Positions 1 to 4,920 of a DNA stretch of 9,250 nt are shown one piece after another; position 1 is the stretch's first letter; every line of letters starts with the position of its first letter. The stretch spans positions 1 to 9,250 of the forward strand of contig JBLINY010000157.1 of assembly GCA_047638695.1 (NCBI GenBank), given 5' to 3'. The notes below the pieces were generated by a model. That model saw only the letters and a program-made list of their open reading frames with translations, was not told the DNA's origin and searched no databases. The stretch comes from JAHECQ01 sp047638695 (GTDB lineage Bacteria > Actinomycetota > Acidimicrobiia > Acidimicrobiales > SZUA-35). Both the position numbers and the translations under genes were made by a program.

Positions 1-544
1 ATCCGTCGGCGATCTCACCGGCGACCTCCGTCATGAGCTCGCCGACGCCGGCGACGAACACCCTGGGGAGTCCAACTCCGGCGAGGTCGCGCCGCTCGGG
101 AGCGAAGTACGGGGTCATGACCGTGTGGGTGTAGAACTCGCCGCGGAAGTCGAGCTTCTCGCCGGTCAGCCAGGTGTTCCAGATGGCACGAACCGCCAGG
201 ACGTACTCGCGCATGCGCCGCGCTGGATGCGACCACTCCATCGAGAAGCGGTTCGTGATGTGCGGCCTGATCTGACTCCCGAGGCCCAGTACGAAACGAC
301 CCTGCGAATAGGCCTGAAGATCCCAGGCCGTGTTGGCCACGGTCATCGGGCTACGAGCGAAAGCCACTGCAATGGACGTACCGATATCCAGCTCGCTGGT
401 GTTCTGCGCCGCGAGCAGCAGCGGCAGAAATGGATCGTGGGCCATCTCCGCCGTCCACGCACCGGAGTAGCCCGCTGCCTCGACCTCCCGCACCTTGCCC
501 ACCACGTCGGCGAGATCACCCAAGAGGTTCGCATCCACCTTCAT
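1..544 (-). CDS. F420-dependent LLM-class oxidoreductase, N-terminal part (partial)
   Basis: This is the first 181 codons of a luciferase-like monooxygenase (LLM) fold protein; the C-terminus lies beyond the left edge. Visible family landmarks are the N-terminal KVDANL strand, GYSGAWTAEMAHDPFLP (about 25-41), GTSIAVAFARSPM (55-67), AWDLQAYSQGRFVLGLGSQ (73-91), HPARRMREY (106-114), and FRGEFYTHTVMTP (133-145). The long GRF-LGLGSQI-PH run and the RGEFY motif match the actinobacterial subgroup once called the MSMEG_2256 family (TIGR03617), whose members are predicted to use reduced coenzyme F420 in the cytoplasm; the substrate is unknown. Start choice: ATG at 544 begins exactly at the family N-terminus, and a TANNNT box lies 7 nt upstream. 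It follows the EthD gene on the same strand but 85 bp away, so it probably has its own promoter. Family assignment is confident; substrate cannot be told. Confidence 0.93.
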   Translation of the reverse strand, partial: MKVDANLLGDLADVVGKVREVEAAGYSGAWTAEMAHDPFLPLLLAAQNTSELDIGTSIAVAFARSPMTVANTAWDLQAYSQGRFVLGLGSQIRPHITNRFSMEWSHPARRMREYVLAVRAIWNTWLTGEKLDFRGEFYTHTVMTPYFAPERRDLAGVGLPRVFVAGVGELMTEVAGEIADG

Positions 545-551
545 AGGCCGA

Positions 552-557
552 ACCGTA
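552..557 (-). promoter_or_regulatory. Candidate -10 box (TACGGT) of the LLM oxidoreductase gene
   Basis: On the minus strand TACGGT matches the actinobacterial -10 form TANNNT. It is followed by 7 nt and then the ATG at 544, so transcription would start at or within a base or two of the start codon (leaderless mRNA). No convincing Shine-Dalgarno sequence is present. One of six similarly placed boxes in the window. Confidence 0.5.
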
Positions 558-559
558 CT

Positions 560-604
560 GTTCGACTCAGTGAGGTTCGACCCAGTGAGGTTCGAGTGAC
601 TGAG
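560..604. repeat. Three 15-bp tandem repeat copies upstream of the LLM gene
   Basis: Plus-strand units GTTCGACTCAGTGAG (560-574), GTTCGACCCAGTGAG (575-589) and the diverged GTTCGAGTGACTGAG (590-604) sit head to tail between the end of the EthD gene and the -10 box of the LLM gene. The first two differ by one base. They lie where a -35 region or an operator for the LLM gene would be. Whether they bind anything cannot be seen; slipped-strand duplication alone could explain them. Confidence 0.8.
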
Positions 605-629
605 GGTTGAAACATGCGGGTGCTGCCGA

Positions 630-1259
630 TCAGCTAATGAGGACCTGTTCATGGCCCAAGAGGAACAGCGCGTCGCCGGTCATGGTGGTGAAGTCGTCGT
701 CGGGCACGGCGCTGAGGTGGGCTCGCATGGCTTCAGCGTCTCGGTACCACAGCTCAACTACCCCATGGAAGGGTGCATCGTCGGCGGCGTCTGTGGCGTG
801 GTTGACGACGTAGCGCAAACCGCCATCGGTGGCAGCGAGGTGTTTGGCCACGTTCGGGGCATGGTCGTCGAGCCAGACGCTGAAGAAGCGATCGGCGGTG
901 ACATCGGGTGACCGAGGGACAAAGGCAGTGATCTTGATCCCGTCCGGGACAGGCTCGCCATCGACGATGACGTGCTCAGTGGCTTGCATGACTGTGCGGG
1001 GCCCGATCATGTCGTAGAAGGGGTCGGCCCTGAGTTCTGGCGGCGCGGGATCCAAGGCCTTGGCCTGGTCGTCCCGAAGGTGCATGGTGGCGATCCCGTG
1101 GTAGCCCTGCTGAGGCTTGGTCACCTCAGTGACTGCGTAACGCTGAGGGCCGATGTGCTCGCCGACGAGCTGCGCGTGATGGCCCCGCCAATGCTCGAGC
1201 AGCTGCGCCGGCGTCACCGTGTCGTTCGCCCCATTAGCAATAATCAGCTTCATCCCCAT
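630..1259 (-). CDS. Tandem EthD-domain (dimeric alpha/beta barrel) protein
   Basis: A 209-residue cytoplasmic protein made of two ferredoxin-like EthD-type halves. Half 1 (about 3-100) opens with MKLIIANGAND, has the helix PAQLLEHWRGHHAQLV and the strand RYAVTEVT, and ends with a strand near ATEHVIVDG. Half 2 (about 107-206) repeats the pattern: IKITAFVPR, RFFSVWLDDHAPNVAKHL, LRYVVNHAT, FHGVVELWYRDAEAM, GHEQVLIS. The FxGVxELWY motif is typical of EthD (DUF1330/EthD superfamily). Single EthD domains usually dimerise, so a tandem copy may form the barrel within one chain. EthD proteins accompany degradation or oxidation genes, but the reaction is generally unknown. Start: ATG 1259 follows a TANNNT box by 5 nt; ATG two codons later (1253) is an alternative. 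Function beyond the fold is not known. Confidence 0.9.
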   Translation of the reverse strand: MGMKLIIANGANDTVTPAQLLEHWRGHHAQLVGEHIGPQRYAVTEVTKPQQGYHGIATMHLRDDQAKALDPAPPELRADPFYDMIGPRTVMQATEHVIVDGEPVPDGIKITAFVPRSPDVTADRFFSVWLDDHAPNVAKHLAATDGGLRYVVNHATDAADDAPFHGVVELWYRDAEAMRAHLSAVPDDDFTTMTGDALFLLGHEQVLIS

Positions 1260-1264
1260 GCCCG

Positions 1265-1270
1265 ACCCTA
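1265..1270 (-). promoter_or_regulatory. Candidate -10 box (TAGGGT) of the EthD gene
   Basis: The minus strand reads TAGGGT, then CGGGC, then the ATG at 1259. The 5-nt gap places the expected transcription start on or next to the A of the start codon, consistent with a leaderless transcript. It also favours ATG 1259 over the ATG two codons downstream. Confidence 0.5.
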
Positions 1271-1330
1271 GATCGGACCCAGGAGTGCGTGCCCGCCAAA
1301 GTGACCGAGCGATGTGTGGTGTGCCGACGG

Positions 1331-1356
1331 CAGTTGTGAGCGCAAGCGAACAACTG
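1331..1356 (+). repeat. Palindromic repeat unit 1 (GCAA tetraloop hairpin)
   Basis: A 26-nt imperfect palindrome with 7-bp arms CAGTTGT (1331-1337) and ACAACTG (1350-1356). Inside, the plus strand reads GAGC-GCAA-GCGA, which gives two tandem G.A/A.G mismatches, two G-C pairs and a GNRA-type GCAA tetraloop. The unit lies upstream of the EthD gene and downstream of the tRNA, both on the minus strand. The mismatches and loop are structurally sensible only for the plus-strand sequence. No known family is recognised. Confidence 0.7.
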
Positions 1357-1361
1357 TGTAA

Positions 1362-1385
1362 GTGAGCGAGCGTCAGCGAGCGAAC
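1362..1385 (+). repeat. Palindromic repeat unit 2 (extended core)
   Basis: A 24-nt unit reading GTGAGCGAGC, GTCA, GCGAGCGAAC. Folding gives G-C and T-A outer pairs, tandem G.A mismatches, two G-C pairs, a second tandem G.A pair, two more G-C pairs and a GTCA loop. It is the unit 1 core with the GA/GC module doubled and a shorter outer stem. Confidence 0.6.
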
Positions 1386-1391
1386 GGCGAA

Positions 1392-1416
1392 GAGTTATGA
1401 GCGCAGCGAAGAACTC
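1392..1416 (+). repeat. Palindromic repeat unit 3
   Basis: Arms GAGTT (1392-1396) and AACTC (1412-1416) flank ATGAGC, GCA and GCGAAG. The core (tandem G.A, two G-C pairs, small loop) is that of unit 1 with one base removed from the loop. The outermost pair is G-C here and C-G in unit 1, so the pairing is kept although the bases differ. The arms can also pair with those of the hairpin at 1419-1451. Confidence 0.6.
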
Positions 1417-1418
1417 AT

Positions 1419-1451
1419 GGAACTCCCGAGGCCGCTAGGCCGAAGAGTTCC
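1419..1451 (-). terminator. Hairpin immediately 3' of tRNA-Val, possible terminator or processing signal
   Basis: Seven-bp arms GGAACTC (1419-1425) and GAGTTCC (1445-1451) enclose a second self-complementary pair of GGCC blocks (1430-1433 and 1438-1441) around GCTA. On the minus strand it starts 2 nt after the mature tRNA 3' end. There is no T-run after it, so a classical intrinsic terminator is not certain; it could instead mark the tRNA 3' trailer for processing. Confidence 0.4.
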
Positions 1452-1453
1452 CG

Positions 1454-1527
1454 TGGACCGTACAAGACTTGAACTTGTGACCTCTCGCGTGTGAAGCGAG
1501 CGCTCTAGCCAGCTGAGCTAACGGTCC
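1454..1527 (-). tRNA. tRNA-Val (anticodon CAC)
   Basis: A complete 74-nt cloverleaf on the minus strand. The acceptor stem GGACCGT/ACGGTCC has 7 perfect pairs with discriminator A. The D stem is GCTC/GAGC with a 9-nt loop. The anticodon stem CTCGC/GCGAG holds the loop TTCACAC, so the anticodon is CAC, which reads GUG valine codons. The variable loop is AGGTC, and the T arm is ACAAG-TTCAAGT-CTTGT. CCA is not encoded and must be added after transcription. No duplicated tRNA 3' end or integrase is visible, so it is not evidently used as an attachment site. Confidence 0.96.
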
Positions 1528-1542
1528 CTATGTGAAGCCGCA

Positions 1543-1548
1543 AGGATA
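1543..1548 (-). promoter_or_regulatory. Candidate -10 box (TATCCT) for tRNA-Val
   Basis: On the minus strand TATCCT lies 15 nt before the mature tRNA 5' end, a plausible distance for a short 5' leader removed by RNase P. The -35 region is not clear. No other good -10 candidate is seen in the roughly 50 bp upstream of the tRNA. Confidence 0.4.
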
Positions 1549-1658
1549 ACGAGTCGGCCTTCAGCTCGCACCGGTCATTCATGTCACGTTCCGGATCGTT
1601 GAGCGGAGATCATCTCGGCGCCACCGGCTGGGGGTCAGGGCCTGCCAAGATCGTGGCT

Positions 1659-3158
1659 ATGCCCGGTTCCGTCTGTCGTCGTTCGATCTCTCGTCGTTCG
1701 CGACTGCCGCTCGTGTTCGCGCTTGTTGCTCTTTTGGGTGCATGTAACTCCGTCAGTACTGATGATGCGGAACCAACAGACTCGACCGCTGCGAGCGACT
1801 CCGAGACCGCAAGCGCTTTTGGTTCAGCAGAGACCGTGACGTGCGGCCCGGTGCAACTTGGGCTCACCGATGTCGAGGGGGCCGAGGGTCGGCTCTCCGA
1901 TGCCGCAGGCGAAGCCTTCGCTACGGTTGGAGTTTTGGTCGGTGCACCGGAGCGTTGGTCGGTTGTGCCAGCTGACGATGAAGTCACCGTCATCGTCGAT
2001 CGCGAGCCCCTCGACGCTGATTCGTCGGCTTACTGGATTCGGATCGCCCAGCCAGCGATCGGTAGCTCGTTCGATGGTGTTTGTGTGTTCGGTGTTGCCG
2101 ATCAGTCGAGCTCGACTGGTCGTGCGCCCGAGGCGCCTGGCGAATGCTCGGTGGTCGCCGACTCCTTCGCCATCACCACGCTGTGGTCTGGGGCCGACCA
2201 AGAGGGGGGCGTCGCCGTCCTGCGTGACGGTGTTGATCTGATTGTTTCGCCTGTGGCTGCTGCGTCCGCTGGTCTTACCGATGTGCTGGCGGATCGCCGG
2301 GTCGAACATGGCGAGTCGGCCGTTCCCGACGTTTCCCAAAGCGACCCGTCCGACGGACTCGACGGTGGCAGCGGGGGCCATGCCGATCGAACAGCCGCTG
2401 CTGGTACCTCCCACACCTACGAGGTGCAGGGTGTCGGGCCGGGCGGTGCTCGGTCGGATGCCATCACCTGCGGCGCCGCTGAACTGGCCGCAGCCGTGGG
2501 CGAGGTCGCTTGCTCGGTGAGCGCCGACGATTTCGGGTGGCCGGTTGTCCGGTGGGAGTCGGTGGAGTCGATTCAGGTCATCGTGCTACGCGACGGCGTC
2601 GCTCTTGAGTCCGATGCAGTGGACTTTGCCTCGCCGCACGTCGACCGAACGGTGCCGAACGGTGCCGAGGTGCAGTACAGCATCCGTATTTCCGGCGGTG
2701 CGCAGATTCCGTGTGGGTCGGCGACGGTGGCGACCGAACCGACCGGTTCAGCCGATCTACAGCAGATAGCGACCGACAACGTCGAGTCGTATTCTGGCCC
2801 CTTCGAGTACGTCACGGTCTCGCCGATTTGTGATGGCTGCGATGCGGCGCCGGTCGAGATTTACCTGGTGCCCGACCTGGTCGACATCGCTCGTCACGAG
2901 GTCGAGATCGCATGGATCGACGGGTCGCCGACCAGTGAAACCGGTCCGTGGCTGATCGACCCGCTCTTCGTGGCCCACGAACTGCTGGAGGCCGAGGCCG
3001 CCGGATCCGAGGTCACGTATGCGATCGACGCCGAGACGGGACTGATCACTCGATGGACGATTGATGGCAGAGGGGCCGAATTGCTGTGTTTCGAGATCGA
3101 TACCCGTCCAATCGAGATGCGCACGGATCGTTGCGGACGATCGAACGTCCTGAACTGA
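1659..3158 (+). CDS. Secreted lipoprotein with duplicated beta-rich segments and DUF6174-like C-terminus
   Basis: A 499-residue predicted lipoprotein. From ATG 1659 the protein starts with an Arg-rich n-region (two RRS pairs, possibly Tat-compatible), a hydrophobic run LPLVFALVALLGA and lipobox Cys29, then a Ser/Thr/Asp-rich linker (about 30-60). A frame-open ATG at 1581 adds 26 residues that would bury the signal peptide, so 1659 is preferred. Two segments resemble each other: one from Cys163 to Cys271 (CSVVADSFAITTLW...VAVLRDGV) and one from Cys285 to Cys352 (CSVSADDFGWPVVRW...VIVLRDGV). They look like Ig/Fn3-type folds, each bounded by cysteines. The C-terminal ~100 residues (about 372-475: Y-Y-V-CxxC, LIDPLFVAHELL, VTYAIDAETGLITRWTIDG) resemble DUF6174, an extracellular lipoprotein domain of unknown role. 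It probably sits on the outer face of the membrane. No enzymatic motif seen. Confidence 0.85.
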   Translation: MPGSVCRRSISRRSRLPLVFALVALLGACNSVSTDDAEPTDSTAASDSETASAFGSAETVTCGPVQLGLTDVEGAEGRLSDAAGEAFATVGVLVGAPERWSVVPADDEVTVIVDREPLDADSSAYWIRIAQPAIGSSFDGVCVFGVADQSSSTGRAPEAPGECSVVADSFAITTLWSGADQEGGVAVLRDGVDLIVSPVAAASAGLTDVLADRRVEHGESAVPDVSQSDPSDGLDGGSGGHADRTAAAGTSHTYEVQGVGPGGARSDAITCGAAELAAAVGEVACSVSADDFGWPVVRWESVESIQVIVLRDGVALESDAVDFASPHVDRTVPNGAEVQYSIRISGGAQIPCGSATVATEPTGSADLQQIATDNVESYSGPFEYVTVSPICDGCDAAPVEIYLVPDLVDIARHEVEIAWIDGSPTSETGPWLIDPLFVAHELLEAEAAGSEVTYAIDAETGLITRWTIDGRGAELLCFEIDTRPIEMRTDRCGRSNVLN

Positions 3159-3192
3159 GGAAGCTCCTGACCCGCTGCCGCTACCAGGCCGT

Positions 3193-3230
3193 TCTGCTCA
3201 AGACAGACTTGTCTGCTCAAGACAGACTCG
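3193..3230. repeat. Two 19-bp tandem repeat copies after the lipoprotein gene
   Basis: TCTGCTCAAGACAGACTTG (3193-3211) is followed directly by TCTGCTCAAGACAGACTCG (3212-3230), one mismatch. A decayed third copy (TTCCTCTCAAGA...) may follow. Each copy contains GTCT...AGAC-type self-complementarity, so small hairpins are possible. The repeat lies between the lipoprotein stop and the first possible start of the small ORF. Confidence 0.75.
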
Positions 3231-3246
3231 TTCCTCTCAAGAAGGG

Positions 3247-3531
3247 GTGCGGCGGGCCGACCGGTATGGGGTGCCTCACGCCTCCACCTCTCAACGAGCT
3301 GACTCTGATGAGCCCGACTCGTCCGCTTCTGACGGTTCCGCCTCTGAGCGTCCTGGGTCGACACTGACGGCCCCGACGCTCGCGACGGCCCGGTACCGCC
3401 GAGCCGGGTTGCGTATGAGCTGCATGCCCTGTGAGGTCGCTTGGACCGGTCCTGCCGATTCGTCGTGCTGGTTCTGCGAGGGCCCCGGAGTTCCCGGGCC
3501 GCCGCCGTCGGTCTACCCCCTCATCGACTGA
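3247..3531 (+). CDS. Small protein with C-terminal zinc-ribbon-like CxxC...CxxC motif
   Basis: An open frame of 94 codons from GTG 3247 to a TGA at 3529-3531. The first ~48 residues are Ser/Asp/Arg-rich and look disordered. The C-terminal third holds C59-X2-C62-X11-C74-X2-C77 in the context MSCMPCEVAWTGPADSSCWFC, followed by a Gly/Pro tail. The paired CxxC knuckles and the W/F residues around them suggest a small zinc-binding fold. Start is uncertain: GTG 3247, GTG 3271, TTG 3409 or ATG 3415 are all possible, and the region before residue 50 could be untranslated. It lies 88 bp after the lipoprotein gene and converges on the crotonase gene. The antisense 120-codon frame lacks any recognisable motif, which supports this strand. 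No family name is assigned. Confidence 0.55.
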   Translation: MRRADRYGVPHASTSQRADSDEPDSSASDGSASERPGSTLTAPTLATARYRRAGLRMSCMPCEVAWTGPADSSCWFCEGPGVPGPPPSVYPLID

Positions 3532-3553
3532 CCAGGGGGCGGTCGCTGACAAG

Positions 3554-3579
3554 CCGTGTTCGCGAACCGTGTTCGCCAA
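3554..3579. repeat. Two 13-bp tandem repeat copies between convergent genes
   Basis: CCGTGTTCGCGAA (3554-3566) and CCGTGTTCGCCAA (3567-3579) are tandem with one mismatch and end exactly at the stop codon of the minus-strand crotonase gene. The first copy contains the palindrome TTCGCGAA. Arms GAACCG (3564-3569) and CGGTTC (3584-3589) could form a 6-bp hairpin over the crotonase stop codon, a weak candidate bidirectional terminator without a T-run. Confidence 0.6.
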
Positions 3580-4464
3580 CTAGCGGTTCTCTGTGCCGGC
3601 TCGTTCGGCGGGAATCCAGGGTGCCGGTTTGCGCTCGTTGAACGCCGCGATGCCGGCCTGTCCTTCGGCCGACTGAAATAGCTCGGCTGAGAATGGCGTT
3701 GCCCAATCAAAGGCTTCTTCGGTGCTCATGTTCGGCACTCTTGTGATCAGCTCTTTGCAAGCCGCAAGGGCGAGGGGGCCACCCCGAACGACCTTGTCGA
3801 GGTACTCCTCGATCACCTCGTCGAGTTGATCGGCGGGCACAGCTGCGTTGATCAGTCCGACGTCGGCAGCCCGCTGCGGTGTGAAGCGTTCGGCCGTCAG
3901 GAAGAGCTCACTAGCGTCTGCTCGTCTCATCTTTGGCAGGCAGACCACGGAAATAACCGCAGGCGAGACACCAATGCGGGCCTCGGTGAAGCCGATCTTC
4001 GCGTCGTCTCGCATCACCGAGATGTCGCAGGCCGCGATCAGTCCGACGCCACCGGCGATGGCGTGACCATTGGCCCGACCAATGACGGGCTTTGGCGCGT
4101 TCATGATCTGCTGCATCACGCCCACAAAACTGTGTTTGGCCTGAGCGCTGACTCCCGGCGCCTGCGCCTTTAAGTCTGCGCCTGCGCAAAATGTGTTGCC
4201 GCTATTAGTCAGGACCACCACCCGTACATCGTCGTTCGTCATGGCCGCGTCGAGCCCGTCGCCCAGGGCATCGACCAGCTCGGCCGACAGCGAGTTCTTG
4301 CGTTCCGGGCGATTCAGAGTGAGCGTCGCCACCCCCGCCGAGATGTCGGTTAGTAAAAGCTCTGTTGAGTCAGTCTCGGTTGAGTCAGTGTCGGTTGAGT
4401 CAGTCTCGGTTGAGTCAGTCTCGGTTGAGTCAGTGGAGTCAGCCATCGGCTCATCATTTACCAT
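3580..4464 (-). CDS. Enoyl-CoA hydratase/isomerase (crotonase) family protein with acidic repeat N-terminus
   Basis: A 294-residue crotonase-superfamily enzyme acting on acyl-CoA thioesters in the cytoplasm. Visible motifs are LTLNRPERKNSLS (near 48-60), oxyanion-hole blocks FCAGADLK and NGHAIAGGVGLIAACDI, then IGFTEARIGVSPAVIS and the C-terminal SAEGQAGIAAFNERKPAPW. The second catalytic Glu (Glu164 of rat enoyl-CoA hydratase) is present in FTEARIG, but the position of Glu144 is Gly (AGGVGL). The GGVGL...CDI...PAVIS pattern resembles methylglutaconyl/geranoyl-CoA hydratases (LiuC/AtuE type), so leucine or terpene acyl-CoA breakdown is possible but not proven. Residues 8-35 are an acidic (E/D)TDST repeat not found in ordinary crotonases. 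Start ATG 4464 has AGGAGG only 2 nt upstream; ATG 4446 is an alternative. Both starts leave the repeat translated. Confidence 0.9.
   Translation of the reverse strand: MVNDEPMADSTDSTETDSTETDSTDTDSTETDSTELLLTDISAGVATLTLNRPERKNSLSAELVDALGDGLDAAMTNDDVRVVVLTNSGNTFCAGADLKAQAPGVSAQAKHSFVGVMQQIMNAPKPVIGRANGHAIAGGVGLIAACDISVMRDDAKIGFTEARIGVSPAVISVVCLPKMRRADASELFLTAERFTPQRAADVGLINAAVPADQLDEVIEEYLDKVVRGGPLALAACKELITRVPNMSTEEAFDWATPFSAELFQSAEGQAGIAAFNERKPAPWIPAERAGTENR
4364..4438 (-). repeat. Five 15-bp tandem repeats inside the crotonase N-terminus
   Basis: Five consecutive 15-bp units, plus strand GTTGAGTCAGTCTCG with one or a few changes, occupy 4364-4438. The length is a multiple of three, so on the minus strand each codes for five residues, (E/D)TDST. 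Nearly identical copies within a gene of otherwise ordinary composition suggest recent expansion by replication slippage. Copy number may differ between strains. The block also lies 35 bp upstream of the divergent HIT gene, where its promoter region should be. Confidence 0.92.
4459..4464 (+). promoter_or_regulatory. Candidate -10 box (TACCAT) of the HIT gene
   Basis: TACCAT matches TANNNT and is followed by 8 nt and the ATG at 4473. It overlaps the start codon of the divergent crotonase gene (ATG 4464 on the other strand). No ribosome binding site precedes the HIT start, so a leaderless transcript is plausible. Confidence 0.45.
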
Positions 4465-4472
4465 CGCCTCCT

Positions 4473-4895
4473 ATGGCGTCGATTTTCACCCGCATCATTG
4501 AAGGCGAGATCCCCGGTCGTTTCGTTTGGAGCGATCCGGTTTGTATCGCCATGATCGACATCCGACCGTTGCATCCCGGCCACGTCCTGGTCATTCCCCG
4601 CGCCGAAGTCGATCACTGGCTCGATCTCGAGCTCGACACGATCCAACATCTGATGGAGGTGTCGACCCACGTTGGCAAGGCACAACGAGCGATCATCGAG
4701 TGTCAGCGAATCGGTTTGATGATCGCCGGCTTCGAGGTCCCGCACACACATCTGCACGTCGTGCCGATGCAGGGAATGGAACAGCTCGACTTCCGCACTG
4801 CCGATGCTGATGCCGATCCTGCCGACCTCGATGCCATGGCTGAGGCCCTCCGTGAAACACTGCGTCAAGCCGGTCACGGTGCGTGCGTGCCCTAG
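4473..4895 (+). CDS. HIT family hydrolase (nucleotide-binding)
   Basis: A 140-residue HIT-superfamily protein, the usual length. The N-terminus ASIFTRIIEGEIPGRFVWSD and the block AMIDIRPLHPGHVLVIPRAEVDHW (about 26-49) are typical of the HINT branch. The histidine triad is H91-T-H93-L-H95-V-V. In HINT enzymes the middle His forms a covalent nucleotidyl intermediate while hydrolysing nucleoside phosphoramidates or related AMP adducts; the true substrate here is unknown. ATG 4473 is chosen because the protein starts exactly at the family N-terminus; the frame is open further upstream only because it runs antisense through the crotonase repeat. It lies 25 bp before gcdH on the same strand and may be cotranscribed with it, although gcdH also has its own -10 candidate. 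Confidence 0.93.
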   Translation: MASIFTRIIEGEIPGRFVWSDPVCIAMIDIRPLHPGHVLVIPRAEVDHWLDLELDTIQHLMEVSTHVGKAQRAIIECQRIGLMIAGFEVPHTHLHVVPMQGMEQLDFRTADADADPADLDAMAEALRETLRQAGHGACVP

Positions 4896-4908
4896 CGCTT
4901 TGCTCGCG

Positions 4909-4914
4909 TACCCT
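4909..4914 (+). promoter_or_regulatory. Candidate -10 box (TACCCT) of gcdH
   Basis: TACCCT, a TANNNT match, is followed by AGGGGC and then the ATG at 4921. The 6-nt gap would put the transcription start at the start codon. The AGGGG just before the ATG is too close for normal Shine-Dalgarno use. Confidence 0.5.
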
Positions 4915-4920
4915 AGGGGC

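Noticed and set aside
125..610. 161-codon plus-strand frame at the left edge
   Set aside because: Lies opposite the LLM oxidoreductase, whose frame shows continuous family motifs; the plus frame has none.
1331..1451. CRISPR-like array next to the tRNA
   Set aside because: Units differ in length and sequence, spacers are only 5-6 nt, and no cas genes are present; these are palindromic repeats.
1454..1527. tRNA-Val as an integration site of a mobile element
   Set aside because: No integrase, no second copy of the tRNA 3' end and no phage or plasmid genes in the window.
1581..1658. Upstream ATG at 1581 as the lipoprotein start
   Set aside because: It would add 26 residues before the Arg-rich n-region and bury the signal peptide; the ATG at 1659 gives a normal lipoprotein leader.
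3217..3579. 120-codon minus-strand frame in the 3159-3579 gap
   Set aside because: Arg/Gly/Pro-rich with no motif; the plus-strand frame over the same bases has two CxxC knuckles.
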